Positions 19,152 through 27,806 of a stretch of 64,000 nucleotides of DNA are shown piece by piece. The position numbers and the translations under genes are program-made. The notes under the pieces were generated by a model. It made no database searches, was not told the origin of the DNA, and was given only the letters and a program-made list of their open reading frames with translations. This DNA is from Glaciecola sp. (GTDB taxonomy: Bacteria > Pseudomonadota > Gammaproteobacteria > Enterobacterales > Alteromonadaceae): positions 62,001 to 126,000 of the forward strand of contig JAQWNF010000009.1 of the NCBI GenBank assembly GCA_029246415.1, read 5' to 3'. The stretch's first letter is position 1; each line of letters opens with the position of its first letter.

Positions 19152-20834
19152 GTGCTAGTCACCTCGTTCTCAGGTTTTTCATCGGTGAAAAAAATAATAA
19201 ACAAGTTACGCAATACCCACCTCACGGCTAACCAGTTGGTTATGCTCACGTGTACTTATATTACGCTGGTATTGAACTTTCCTTTTTTACAAAAAGCAAC
19301 CCAAGCCATTACCGGGTTAGCACAATACAATCTGGTATTTTTACTCTCTTTACCATTATTTTTATTTATGGTTATTGTCATTATACATAGTCTATTTGCA
19401 TGGAAATGGCTACTCAAGCCAATATTAATTGCGACTGTTATTATATCCGCCACACTATTTTATGCCACATTATCCTATGGGATAGTGTTTGATTATGGCA
19501 TGGTGCAAAATGCCTTTGAGACGGATACAGCTGAAGCACTGTCTTATGTAAGCGGCTATGCAGGGTTGTTTATTCTGCTCTTTGGTATCTTGCCTGCTGC
19601 GGGTATTGCTTTGATCCGAGTCGATTATAAACCTGCTTTATTAGAACTGGCGAGTCGAGCTAAATTAGTATTGTCTAGTGTTGTGGTTATTGGCCTAATC
19701 GCGAGTGTTTTTTATTCGGATTATGCCGCTGTAGGGCGGAATAACAAGCCATTGATTGGTTATGTGACTCCATACAAGATGCTCGATGGCACAGTTAAAT
19801 ATGTCAAGAATACCTATTTATATAGCGCATTACCGTATACTCAACTTGATTCAACTCCTATTATTACCAGAGTGAATACGAAAAAACACGTTACGGTCAT
19901 GGTCTTAGGTGAAACGGCACGTGCGCAAAACTTTTCTCACAATGGCTATGCCAAAGAAACTAATCAGTTTACTGCCAATGAAGGTATGATTTCATTTTCT
20001 GATATGCATTCATGCGGTACAGCGACAGCGGTATCAGTACCTTGTATGTTTTCGCGTTTAAATCATGCTGATTATGATAACCGACAAGCCAATGCACAAC
20101 AAAACGTGGTGGATGTTATTGCGGATGCTGGAGCAGATGTTTTGTGGATCAGTAATAATAATGGCAGTTGTAAAGGCGTCTGTACTCGCGTGACATCGAT
20201 GCAAATCTCCCCTGATTCATCGAATCCTTTATGTGATGGTGAATTTTGTTTTGATGAAGTGTTACTTGCACCATTAAAAGAAAAGCTAGCCGATTTGACG
20301 CACGATAATACACTGATTGTATTACACATGATTGGCTCGCATGGACCTACTTATTTTAAACGTTACCCTCAAGACAAACGAACGTTTACGCCAGATTGTC
20401 CGCGTAGCGATATTCAAAATTGTAGCGATGAAGCATTAATTAATACTTATGACAATACAATTGCTTATACTGATTATGTGTTAAAACAAATTATCACTTC
20501 GCTTAAAACATCAGCTGTGGAAGCCGAGTTGGATACCTCATTATTATATATTTCAGATCATGGCGAATCGTTAGGTGAAAATGGCATTTATTTACATGGT
20601 TTGCCTTATAGTTTTGCTCCTGACTCACAAACACACGTGCCTATGTTGTTATGGGCCGATAGTAAGTCAACTGATTTAGATTTAGGTTGTATTACTCAAA
20701 CCAAAGATACTCGAATGAGTCATGATAATGTGTTTGATATATTACTCGACGTTATGTCAGTCTCATCAGTTGCTTATAAGCAAGAAAATGATCCCTTTGC
20801 TTCATGTCACTTATCTGAGATAGTGCGCCTTTAA
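19152..20834 (+). CDS. Phosphoethanolamine transferase, EptA/lipid A type
   Basis: 560 residues, GTG start assumed (a second GTG lies 36 bp in). About five N-terminal membrane helices are followed by a periplasmic sulfatase-fold domain. The catalytic Thr255 sits in LGETARAQNFSHNGY; zinc ligands are supplied by Glu253 and a SDHGESLG segment near residue 470, and the domain has multiple Cys pairs as in EptA/MCR. The enzyme moves phosphoethanolamine from phosphatidylethanolamine to lipid A, which lowers surface charge and raises resistance to cationic peptides. No PmrAB-like regulators are adjacent. Confidence 0.92.
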   Translation: MLVTSFSGFSSVKKIINKLRNTHLTANQLVMLTCTYITLVLNFPFLQKATQAITGLAQYNLVFLLSLPLFLFMVIVIIHSLFAWKWLLKPILIATVIISATLFYATLSYGIVFDYGMVQNAFETDTAEALSYVSGYAGLFILLFGILPAAGIALIRVDYKPALLELASRAKLVLSSVVVIGLIASVFYSDYAAVGRNNKPLIGYVTPYKMLDGTVKYVKNTYLYSALPYTQLDSTPIITRVNTKKHVTVMVLGETARAQNFSHNGYAKETNQFTANEGMISFSDMHSCGTATAVSVPCMFSRLNHADYDNRQANAQQNVVDVIADAGADVLWISNNNGSCKGVCTRVTSMQISPDSSNPLCDGEFCFDEVLLAPLKEKLADLTHDNTLIVLHMIGSHGPTYFKRYPQDKRTFTPDCPRSDIQNCSDEALINTYDNTIAYTDYVLKQIITSLKTSAVEAELDTSLLYISDHGESLGENGIYLHGLPYSFAPDSQTHVPMLLWADSKSTDLDLGCITQTKDTRMSHDNVFDILLDVMSVSSVAYKQENDPFASCHLSEIVRL

Positions 20835-20857
20835 TTTTAAAATAGGCTGAAGTAACA

Positions 20858-21355
20858 ATGGAAGCGTTTACCATCAGAACCATGACGCCTAGCGATCATG
20901 CCCAAGTCTTAGCATTAAATGAATACTCAGTTGCGGTATTAAGTCCCTTAGATCAGGCTGCATTGGATAAATTAATTAGCCAATCAAGTGTGCATGTTGT
21001 GGTCGAAGTGGCAGGTCAGGTTGCTGCCTTTTTATTGGCTGTCGCGCCAGATAGCGAATATGCGAGCATCAATTATCAATGGTTTGATCAACATTACGAT
21101 GCGTTTTTGTATGTTGACCGAATTGTGGTGCATCATGAATATCGAGCTCAGCGTCTAGGCCACCGATTGTATGAATATTTAACCCAATGGGCACTAGAGC
21201 ATGATTATCCGAGAGTTTGCGCGGAAATAGATATTCAGCCACCCAACTTAGCATCATTACAATTTCATGCTAAATGGGGCTTTGCTGCCGTGTCGGAACT
21301 CGCTCATAACCACAATAAAGTAGTGTCATTGCAAATCAAAGAGCTCAGTGCTTGA
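20858..21355 (+). CDS. GNAT family N-acetyltransferase
   Basis: 165 residues with a GNAT fold. Acetyl-CoA motif A is seen as VDRIVVHHEYRAQRLGHRLYEYL (about residues 85-107), and the C-terminal part has LASLQFHAKWGFAAV. It follows the EptA-like gene by 23 bp and is probably cotranscribed. The substrate is unknown; it resembles cytosolic single-domain enzymes annotated only to superfamily. Confidence 0.88.
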   Translation: MEAFTIRTMTPSDHAQVLALNEYSVAVLSPLDQAALDKLISQSSVHVVVEVAGQVAAFLLAVAPDSEYASINYQWFDQHYDAFLYVDRIVVHHEYRAQRLGHRLYEYLTQWALEHDYPRVCAEIDIQPPNLASLQFHAKWGFAAVSELAHNHNKVVSLQIKELSA

Positions 21356-21377
21356 TCAGCAAATTTTCAGTGCAGGT

Positions 21378-21818
21378 TCACTTAATTTTAAAATAATGGT
21401 CGACACTGAAGCGACCGCCACCCCAAAAAATATTTAATGCAATGAGTGCTGCCCAGATCACATGCAGATTATAGGCAGCCGGTGGCATATCCGGCAAACT
21501 CATTACTGCGATGGCATTGACCACAAAAATCCCAATAGCTCCTATTCGAGTGAACAATCCAGTTACCAATAATAGAGGTAAGATAAGCTCTGCGAACGTA
21601 CCTAAGTATGCAGCTAATTCATAGCTTAGTAGAGGCACTTCGTACTCGTATTCAAACAGTAATAATGTTGATTCCCAGTCGTTTATTTTGGTTAAACCCG
21701 CTTTGAAAAATACCCATGCTATGTACCACCTTGCCAACAGTAGGATCACAGGTTGTAATGCATTTACCCAAGATATAACTCGGTTGTGCAAATCGCGTAT
21801 TGCCATAATAAAATTCAT
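21378..21818 (-). CDS. DoxX family membrane protein of the bufferin operon
   Basis: 146 residues, four helices, with the DoxX pattern LLARWYIAWVFFKAGLTKINDW (about residues 27-48) and AELILPLLLVTGLFTRIGA near 76-94. A good ribosome site (aggaaa) precedes the ATG. It is last in the unit of four minus-strand genes 23867 to 21378. DoxX proteins are frequent fourth members of DUF2282-DUF692-DUF2063 operons; a redox or membrane role in peptide maturation or copper handling is inference. Confidence 0.88.
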   Translation of the reverse strand: MNFIMAIRDLHNRVISWVNALQPVILLLARWYIAWVFFKAGLTKINDWESTLLLFEYEYEVPLLSYELAAYLGTFAELILPLLLVTGLFTRIGAIGIFVVNAIAVMSLPDMPPAAYNLHVIWAALIALNIFWGGGRFSVDHYFKIK

Positions 21819-21851
21819 ATACTTTCCTAATAATTAAAGGGAGTCTGGGAT

Positions 21852-22607
21852 TTAAGGTGTGGGGTATTCCCGTATGCCAAATAGTTGTTTGGTTTGCATT
21901 AATGTTGCGAGCCACGCCATAAAATCTAACTCTTCGCTTTCCGACTGTGTAGCTCTTGCTTGCGTGGCAAGATCGGATAATGCTTGGAGACTCATTGCTG
22001 ATGCATGCGCATATAATAAAGTCATATCCGTAGGGATTAGTATGACTTGAGGAGCATTATCACTGCGCCAACATACCCACGTTTGACATGACCCTGATTG
22101 CACCTTAGAAGTTGTGGGGTGAGAAGTATTCGCAAATATCGTTGGAATATCATAATTGCTATTAAACAATACCCAGCCAGGGGCTAAATCCAGATATAAA
22201 TCAGACCAATCATGAGTACTGAGCATTCCAATACTAGATTGATTTAAACGTTTTGATGGTGCTCGATTAATTTGCTGTCGCTGCCATTCATAAGAGGCCA
22301 TGTCGCTAATATAAGGTTGTTGTACTAACTCAGGTTGCTGAGCTAAATACTGAGAAAAATGTTCACCGCATTCAGCCCAGTCATAACTAGACTTGCCGTA
22401 AGCATGTAAATATTCGTATATCGCAATGTTGGTATTGTCGCCCAATAATGCGCAGGTACGAGGAAACGTCATCAGTATACTTGCACGATGAGTCAGTACT
22501 AGGTTGTTGCGATAAATCGCCATTCCTGAGTTTGGTGCTTGCGTTTCTTGGGCAAATACGGAGGTAATGAATTGTGTTTGCCAGTGAGCTAATTCAGTAT
22601 GATTCAT
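21852..22607 (-). CDS. DUF2063 partner protein of a MNIO enzyme (HvfC/BufC-like)
   Basis: 251 residues. The N-terminal DUF2063 domain shows the expected pattern: a start like LAHWQTQFITSVF, then IYRNNLVLTHRASILMTFPRTCALLG (about 31-56) and YEWQR near 107. In characterised systems of this type the DUF2063 protein pairs with the DUF692 enzyme and helps bind the precursor peptide. The gene starts four bases after the upstream enzyme gene stops, so the two are tightly coupled. DNA binding, sometimes assigned to this family by name, is not shown by anything visible here. Confidence 0.92.
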   Translation of the reverse strand: MNHTELAHWQTQFITSVFAQETQAPNSGMAIYRNNLVLTHRASILMTFPRTCALLGDNTNIAIYEYLHAYGKSSYDWAECGEHFSQYLAQQPELVQQPYISDMASYEWQRQQINRAPSKRLNQSSIGMLSTHDWSDLYLDLAPGWVLFNSNYDIPTIFANTSHPTTSKVQSGSCQTWVCWRSDNAPQVILIPTDMTLLYAHASAMSLQALSDLATQARATQSESEELDFMAWLATLMQTKQLFGIREYPTP

Positions 22608-22611
22608 CTGC

Positions 22612-23493
22612 TTAGGCCAACGTATCGGTTGTTTGCATGTGGGCCAGAGAAATCTTGCGCGCCAGTTTAGCTTGGTCTTGTAAAACAGACCAATCAGGTA
22701 AATTGTTATCCCATTCGATTAATGTCGGGACGACGCCTGTGTGCTCTAGCGCTAAAGTATATAGTTCCCAGCATTCAGGTGAAACAGATTGGGCGTGGTC
22801 ATCGATATATTTACCGTTAACTTGCTTTGGCGTAAATCCGGCTAAATGGATCTCTTGGATTGTATGAGCAGGTAATTCGCGGATAAATCGCATTGCATTA
22901 TCGAGAGGCGTCGAGGGAGGTTGATTCGAATTGTATTCATTAACCAGAATATTGTTCAAATCTAGCAATAGCCCACAACCTGTTCGTCGCACCATTAATG
23001 ATAAAAACTCACTTTCAGTGTACTCATGTTCAATATCATCTAAATACGCGCTTAGGTTTTCGAGCAGTATTGGGCGTTGTAATTGCTCTTGCATAATATC
23101 GATATGCTGACACAGTACATCAAGTGTCGCGTCGTTGTAAGGAAGCGGGTATAAATCACCACCATGAAAAAGGGTGCCATGCACCATTGCCCGATTAAAG
23201 CAAACATGCTCAGAAACTAGTATAGGCTGGGTCACTTTGATGAGTCGTTGTAATGCTTGCATTGCCGAAGTGGCAGGGGGGGGCACTGACCCCAACCCAA
23301 AGGCTGTACCATGTAGGCTGACATCCCAGCGCGCCACGACATCTACAATAAACTGTTGCTGTAAGTCGCTTTGTGTAAATAGGTTTTCAGCATGAAACTC
23401 AACAAAATCAATGTCTTGAGGTGATGCTAATGCGGCCTCATAATGCGGATGGCGTAACCCTACACCGATTTTTGGTTGAGTACTTGTTTGCAT
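22612..23493 (-). CDS. DUF692 multinuclear iron oxidative enzyme (MNIO; HvfB/BufB-like)
   Basis: 293-residue TIM-barrel enzyme of the DUF692 family, which uses two or three non-heme irons to modify cysteines in ribosomally made peptides. The expected metal-site segments are present in order: GVGLRHPHY, FVEFHAENLF, SLHGTAFGLG, SEHVCFN, LLENLSAYL, LLLDLNNILVNEYN, IQEIHLAGF and PTLIEWDNNLPDW. A ribosome site (aaggaac) precedes the ATG. Positions 23276-23283 are a run of eight C on the coding strand at Pro71-73, unusual in this AT-leaning DNA. Confidence 0.95.
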   Translation of the reverse strand: MQTSTQPKIGVGLRHPHYEAALASPQDIDFVEFHAENLFTQSDLQQQFIVDVVARWDVSLHGTAFGLGSVPPPATSAMQALQRLIKVTQPILVSEHVCFNRAMVHGTLFHGGDLYPLPYNDATLDVLCQHIDIMQEQLQRPILLENLSAYLDDIEHEYTESEFLSLMVRRTGCGLLLDLNNILVNEYNSNQPPSTPLDNAMRFIRELPAHTIQEIHLAGFTPKQVNGKYIDDHAQSVSPECWELYTLALEHTGVVPTLIEWDNNLPDWSVLQDQAKLARKISLAHMQTTDTLA

Positions 23494-23543
23494 GGTAGCT
23501 ATGTTCCTTAAACCTGATTAAACAAAGTGCTGGTTATAATGTT

Positions 23544-23867
23544 TTATTTCATCGACATCGTTTTTTCTTTCATTTTATCGCCAGATACTTTTAGAGATTG
23601 ATACATTTTCTTTGCCTCTTGACGTGAATACCCACCCATTTCTTGGCAAGATCCTTTAGGTACTAGTTTCCATTCGCCAATATCATTGTCTATAGTGGAT
23701 TGACCCGCACAACTATGCGTGCCTGCTAAGTTACCACAGTCGTTTTGGCCAGCAAGTGCTACGCCGTAACATTTTTCCTTCTTCTCTTTTGCTGCTTGTG
23801 CATCTGCTGCCACGCCTAACGATAATAATGATGCGATTGCTAATGATGCTGATGTAGATTTATTCAT
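23544..23867 (-). CDS. DUF2282 Cys-containing RiPP precursor (bufferin/HvfA-like)
   Basis: 107 residues. A signal peptide ends near AQA (residues 23-25). The mature part has four cysteines, Cys33 (KCYGVALAG), Cys44 (NDCGN), Cys53 (HSCAGQ) and Cys74 (GSCQEMGG), the DUF2282 pattern. A Lys/Met-rich tail (residues 81-107, ending KTMSMK) follows. In bufferin systems such cysteines become sulfur-containing heterocycles that bind copper in the periplasm; that chemistry is family knowledge and is not shown here. A strong ribosome site (aaggaa) precedes the ATG. It is the first gene of the four-gene unit. Confidence 0.93.
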   Translation of the reverse strand: MNKSTSASLAIASLLSLGVAADAQAAKEKKEKCYGVALAGQNDCGNLAGTHSCAGQSTIDNDIGEWKLVPKGSCQEMGGYSRQEAKKMYQSLKVSGDKMKEKTMSMK

Positions 23868-23934
23868 ATTGGTATTCCTTTTTGAGGTTAATTACAGCTA
23901 TTTAATATAATTTTCTATGCAAGTATTCACGTTT

Positions 23935-24004
23935 ATATAGACCTTTGTATTAAACATATACTTTCAAATGAATTGAAAAATACTTTTGTATTTATGGTCT
24001 ATAT
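23935..24004. promoter_or_regulatory. Possible operator region between bufferin operon and AraC-type gene
   Basis: The 282-bp AT-rich gap between divergent genes holds a 9-bp inverted repeat (atatagacc at 23935-23943, ggtctatat at 23996-24004) and a tighter one inside it (tttcaa at 23962-23967, ttgaaa at 23973-23978). Either could bind the regulator encoded at 24150. Repeats this short arise by chance, so the call leans on location. Confidence 0.3.
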
Positions 24005-24149
24005 TCTTAATACCGTACAAAATAGTTCGGTTTTATTATGAATGAAATAGGTGTGTTACCTACGAGCACTAATAAGTACATTAAACTTTATTCGATATGG
24101 AATATCACCTCACGTAAACACATTGATTTCCTATGTCTAAGGAATCTTA

Positions 24150-25022
24150 ATGGGTATTAATGAAGAGCAATTACAGCTAAATAGGACTGGTTTTAAGCGT
24201 TTAGTTGAGCAGTTAGGCGTCAAGACTGGGATTATTTATCATGGCCAATTAAATAAAGCTACCAAATTTTCTCCAGAAACTCCCCTGGGGCATTTGCATT
24301 TAGTGCGAAGAGGGACTGTGGTCATAGAGACAGAAGATAACAATTCAATCTATATTTCTAAACCTACCGCGATATTTTTCCCTCGTTCTACACCACATCG
24401 GATTTACACAAAGACAGATCCTGTAGACACTGATATAACTTGTGCAGAAATCAATTATGCGATTGGCCAAAATAACTTACTTATCAATTCTTTTGAAGCG
24501 GTTATGTCAATTGAGTTAAGGCGAGCCCTATTTTTGTTACCACTCATTGATTTAATTGATAGAGAGCAACAGACTGAACAATTAGGCGGGGCGACGATCT
24601 GTAATCAACTGATGAATGTGTTTGTTATTTATATGTTGCGTCATGCTTGTGAAGAAAAAACACAAAAACCTGGCGTAATCGCATTACTTATCCATAAACA
24701 TTTTGGTGGATTAGTTGAGCAAATATTTGCAGATATTACTCACCCTTGGCAAATCGAATGTATGGCAAAAAAATGTCACATGTCTCGTGCGAGTTTTGCT
24801 AAACAGTTTAAACAGGTGTCAGGACAAACGCCGAATGATTTTTTGTGTCACGTCAGAATTCAAGCCGCCATGCAAGGACTGCAACAAGGGCAAACGACTC
24901 AATTTGTCGCCAATCAAATTGGTTATTCATCAGTATCTGCGTTAAATAAACTATTTGCAAAATACCTGGGCACTTCACCTAAACAATGGTTAAGTGAACA
25001 AATCATACAAAAAACCCATTAA
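24150..25022 (+). CDS. AraC family transcriptional regulator, cupin-type
   Basis: 290 residues. The N-terminal two-thirds has the cupin pattern of AraC proteins with an AraC_binding/Cupin_6-like core (LHLVRRGTVVIE near 50, then FFPRSTPHRIY near 85). The C-terminal third holds two helix-turn-helix motifs: WQIECMAKKCHMSRASFAKQFKQVSGQTPNDFL and the second ending in FAKYLGTSPKQWL. It diverges from the bufferin operon, so it is a candidate regulator of it; the signal is unknown. A ribosome site (aaggaatctta) sets the start. Confidence 0.92.
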   Translation: MGINEEQLQLNRTGFKRLVEQLGVKTGIIYHGQLNKATKFSPETPLGHLHLVRRGTVVIETEDNNSIYISKPTAIFFPRSTPHRIYTKTDPVDTDITCAEINYAIGQNNLLINSFEAVMSIELRRALFLLPLIDLIDREQQTEQLGGATICNQLMNVFVIYMLRHACEEKTQKPGVIALLIHKHFGGLVEQIFADITHPWQIECMAKKCHMSRASFAKQFKQVSGQTPNDFLCHVRIQAAMQGLQQGQTTQFVANQIGYSSVSALNKLFAKYLGTSPKQWLSEQIIQKTH

Positions 25023-25040
25023 CATGTAATGGGTTTGATA
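25012..25040 (+). terminator. Hairpin overlapping the stop of the AraC-type gene
   Basis: aaacccatt (25012-25020) pairs with aatgggttt (25028-25036) around the TAA. Only a weak T-tract follows. It lies between convergent genes. Confidence 0.5.
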
Positions 25041-25080
25041 ATTAAACAAGGATGTTGTAATTGCGCAAAACTAAATAGCT

Positions 25081-25839
25081 TTATTCTTCGTCGTTTAATA
25101 CGTCTAGTAATTCAACTTCAAAAACCAATGTAGAGTTAGGCGTAATACTTCCTGTAGCGCGTTCGCCATATGCTAACTCAGAAGGAATCACAAACTTAAA
25201 TTTACTTCCTTCACTCATTAGCTGAACACCTTCAGTCCATCCAGGGATAACACGGTTTAAAGGAAATTCAGCTGGCTCGCCACGCGAATACGATGAATCA
25301 AATTCAGTACCATCTATTAATGTGCCTTTATAATGGACTTTAACTGTGTCAGTTTCAGCAGGTTTAACACCAGTGCCTTCGACTAATACTTCGTACTGTA
25401 AACCTGAGTCAGTCACGGTAACACCTTCTTTTTTTGCATTTTCAGCTAAAAAAGCTTTACCCGCATCAATGTTTTGTTGTGCACTAACTGTTGCAGCTGC
25501 TTCTTGTTTTGCGCGTACTTCTTGGTCTGAGTTACGGATGATAGTTTGCATTTCTTCAAGGCTTAGTGCTGGTTGACCATTTAATGCATCATTAAATCCT
25601 TGGCGAACCACTTCCATGTCCAATGTCATATCGAGTTCAACAAGTTGTTTTTGACGACTTAAGGCGAATGAACCCATGCTTGCACCAATCGAATAAGACT
25701 GACGTGCAACCGGAGTTTCTAAGCTTTCTACTGTCGTTGCTTGCGTCTCTGGTGCAGTAGTTGTTGCTTCAGTTTGTTCGCCACATGCCGTTAAACCTAA
25801 TACTGATAAGACTGCGATGGCAGCTAAAGACTGTTTCAT
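25081..25839 (-). CDS. fkpA: FKBP-type peptidyl-prolyl isomerase, FkpA-like lipoprotein
   Basis: 252 residues. A lipobox (LTACG, Cys19) marks it as a lipoprotein; soluble FkpA of E. coli lacks this. The N-terminal dimerisation/chaperone domain (about 40-140) is followed by an FKBP domain (about 145-248) with DTVKVHYKGTLIDGTEFDSSYSRG, VIPGWTEGVQLM and PSELAYGERATG. It assists folding of periplasmic proteins by proline isomerisation. It stands near slyX as in E. coli. Confidence 0.93.
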   Translation of the reverse strand: MKQSLAAIAVLSVLGLTACGEQTEATTTAPETQATTVESLETPVARQSYSIGASMGSFALSRQKQLVELDMTLDMEVVRQGFNDALNGQPALSLEEMQTIIRNSDQEVRAKQEAAATVSAQQNIDAGKAFLAENAKKEGVTVTDSGLQYEVLVEGTGVKPAETDTVKVHYKGTLIDGTEFDSSYSRGEPAEFPLNRVIPGWTEGVQLMSEGSKFKFVIPSELAYGERATGSITPNSTLVFEVELLDVLNDEE

Positions 25840-25912
25840 TATAATAATTCTCCATGATGAGTGTATGTGTTGGGTGGATTGGCACCCTGTAAATTAAGAT
25901 AGTGTGGTATTG

Positions 25913-26935
25913 ATGCAATCTACTTTAAAAAGTTCCGTTTTCCAACCATTTAAGCCTATTTTGTTGCTTTTATTTACAATTTGGCTCGGTGGCTGTGGAT
26001 TGTCGGAAACTGAATTTCAAGCACAAACGGATCAATCTATCGGCGGTGCACTGGCTGCTGATATTAATGCTAGCGCCAATCTTTCCGTAGTATCGAGTAT
26101 TGATAACGGAATTTCTGTATGGTCATTGCAGCAAGACCGACAAATCTTTAATTTTCGTCATGCTGGAGAAGGCGATAATCTAGTGACCAACTTAGATATT
26201 AGTTACGACGGCTTATATCTATTGAGTGCGGATAAAGAAGCATTCGGGTTATGGGATTTGACGGTGGGAGAGCCTGTGGGGTTTTGGCGCATCGATGAAT
26301 CGAGTATTCGAGATATAGCAGTGAGTAAAAAAGGCTTAGCTATCTTAATCGGTAAAAGTAATGGCAAGGTAATGTACATAGAGCCGCAAACTGGACGGCG
26401 CTTGGAGTTTTTAGGCCACAGTGAAAAAATTAACAGTGTCGATTTATCTCCAAATGGTAATTATGCGCTCACAGGCGGAAACGATTATGTGGCGTATTTA
26501 TGGGATACTCGCACAGGGCAAATAGTCTATACGTTTAGGCATACCAGTCGGGTTTCGACGGTATTACTAGATGAATATGGGCGCTATGCGTTGACTGCAG
26601 ACAGTAAAGACCAATCTATCATTTGGGATTTGACTACAGGAAGAAAGATTGCTGCGCTTGAGTATTTTGAACGACAAAAGATCTTAACTGCAGGAAAATT
26701 TAGTCAAGACGGACAGTATTTACTAACAGGTTCGCCATCTCGTTCATTAGATTTATGGGATGTATTGACTGGAAAACGAGTCAAACAATATAAAGTTGGT
26801 ATTCGCCCTGATGCCACTATGCCAACGGCCATGGTGTACGGCGTCGATTACCTAAATGCACAACAAATCATGTCATTGAGTTCAAGCGGCTATGCAGAAG
26901 TTTGGCATCTTCCTCAATCTGTACAAAAACCTTAA
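25913..26935 (+). CDS. WD40-repeat lipoprotein
   Basis: 340 residues from the ATG at 25913; a GTG nine bases upstream is also in frame. The signal peptide ends in a lipobox (LGGC, Cys28). Seven or so beta-propeller blades are suggested by repeated WD motifs: YGLWDLTVG, AYLWDTRTG, SIIWDLTTG, LDLWDVLTG, each about 40 residues apart. It is likely anchored to the outer or inner membrane on the periplasmic side. No function is assigned; WD40 lipoproteins serve as scaffolds in some assembly machines. It sits between fkpA and slyX. Confidence 0.85.
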   Translation: MQSTLKSSVFQPFKPILLLLFTIWLGGCGLSETEFQAQTDQSIGGALAADINASANLSVVSSIDNGISVWSLQQDRQIFNFRHAGEGDNLVTNLDISYDGLYLLSADKEAFGLWDLTVGEPVGFWRIDESSIRDIAVSKKGLAILIGKSNGKVMYIEPQTGRRLEFLGHSEKINSVDLSPNGNYALTGGNDYVAYLWDTRTGQIVYTFRHTSRVSTVLLDEYGRYALTADSKDQSIIWDLTTGRKIAALEYFERQKILTAGKFSQDGQYLLTGSPSRSLDLWDVLTGKRVKQYKVGIRPDATMPTAMVYGVDYLNAQQIMSLSSSGYAEVWHLPQSVQKP

Positions 26936-27038
26936 TAAGGTATTTTTCCAACGCTTACATTCGACCTAATACGTCAATGTACTATCACATCAGGTTAATG
27001 GTAGAATCACCTTATCAACAATATTAGGTCTAGCATAC

Positions 27039-27287
27039 ATGCCAAGTGACTCAGCAGTTTTAACCGCACAAATAATTAAAGAATTAGATACTCGTATCAT
27101 CGATCTAGAAAGTAAGGTCGCGTTTCAAGATGACACCATTGAGTCGCTCAATGATGCTTTGTCACAGCAGCAACAACAGCTTGCGCAAATGACCTATAAA
27201 ATGAATCATATGGTGGAACGTCTTAAATCAATGCAACCATCCAATATAGCCACGCAAGACGAAGAAGCCCCACCACCACATTATTAG
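27039..27287 (+). CDS. slyX: SlyX family protein
   Basis: 82 residues forming a single predicted coiled coil, with the SlyX pattern DTRIIDLESKVAFQDDTIESLND (about 17-39) and the proline-rich end APPPHY. The biochemical role is unknown. The stop overlaps the convergent gene below by four bases. In E. coli slyX is beside slyD and fkpA; slyD is absent here. Confidence 0.92.
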   Translation: MPSDSAVLTAQIIKELDTRIIDLESKVAFQDDTIESLNDALSQQQQQLAQMTYKMNHMVERLKSMQPSNIATQDEEAPPPHY

Positions 27288-27517
27288 TGTTCTAGTGCGG
27301 CTTGTATAACCTTAGCATGCTCAGCTAAGTCATAACCCAAATTTGTTAAATAACCACCATCGCTTTGTGTGACTATTCCTTTATCAAAGAGTCGCTGTGC
27401 GGCTGCAATTACTTCTGGACTGGCATCGTTATGGATCTTGAGTCCTTGCATTAAACTTGTGCTGGGAAACTTAAGAATAAGGTTTAGTTCTGCGGTTAGT
27501 TCAGTGTTAAATGGCAT
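27284..27517 (-). CDS. TIGR02647-type small conserved protein
   Basis: About 77 residues from ATG 27517, chosen because an aagga site is well spaced from it and too close to the ATG at 27523. It matches the pattern of a gammaproteobacterial small-protein family: MPFNTELTAELNLI, then HNDASPEVIAAAQRLFDKG and DGGYLTNLGYDLAEHA. The second half looks like a winged-helix or regulator-like fold, but no DNA binding is shown. Single gene convergent with slyX. Confidence 0.85.
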   Translation of the reverse strand: MPFNTELTAELNLILKFPSTSLMQGLKIHNDASPEVIAAAQRLFDKGIVTQSDGGYLTNLGYDLAEHAKVIQAALEH

Positions 27518-27748
27518 AGGCATCGATCCTTCTTGAAGATACGTGTAATTGATATTGTTATAAATATGTATATTCGTTGTAAAATAATCTGCATATTCTT
27601 AGCTTAGCCTGTATTTAAACTAAACACAAAGCATTTATGTAGTGTCGGGACTTGGGTGTTTCGACTCAATATGATGACATGTTACGGACGTTAAATATGG
27701 GCTGTTCAAAATTGTCTTAAAACCTGACACTATTTTTTCGTTAGAAAT

Positions 27749-27786
27749 AAAAAACCGCAGACTTATTTCTAAGAATGCGGTTTTGG
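27749..27786 (-). terminator. Rho-independent terminator after the PEP-CTERM-like gene
   Basis: On the minus strand aaaaccgca (from 27784 down) pairs with tgcggtttt (27759-27751) and runs into a T-tract (the A-run at 27748-27754). It ends the gene at 27807-28496. The gap 27524-27748 holds nothing else I can support. Confidence 0.85.
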
Positions 27787-27806
27787 GAAGATTAAATAAG
27801 TCGAGC

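Noticed and set aside
26963-27030. 9-bp inverted repeat (gacctaata...tattaggtc) between the WD40 gene and slyX
   Set aside because: Repeats of this length within 60 bp are expected about 15 times in 64 kb by chance (64,000 x 60 / 4^9), so without conservation it is not a feature.
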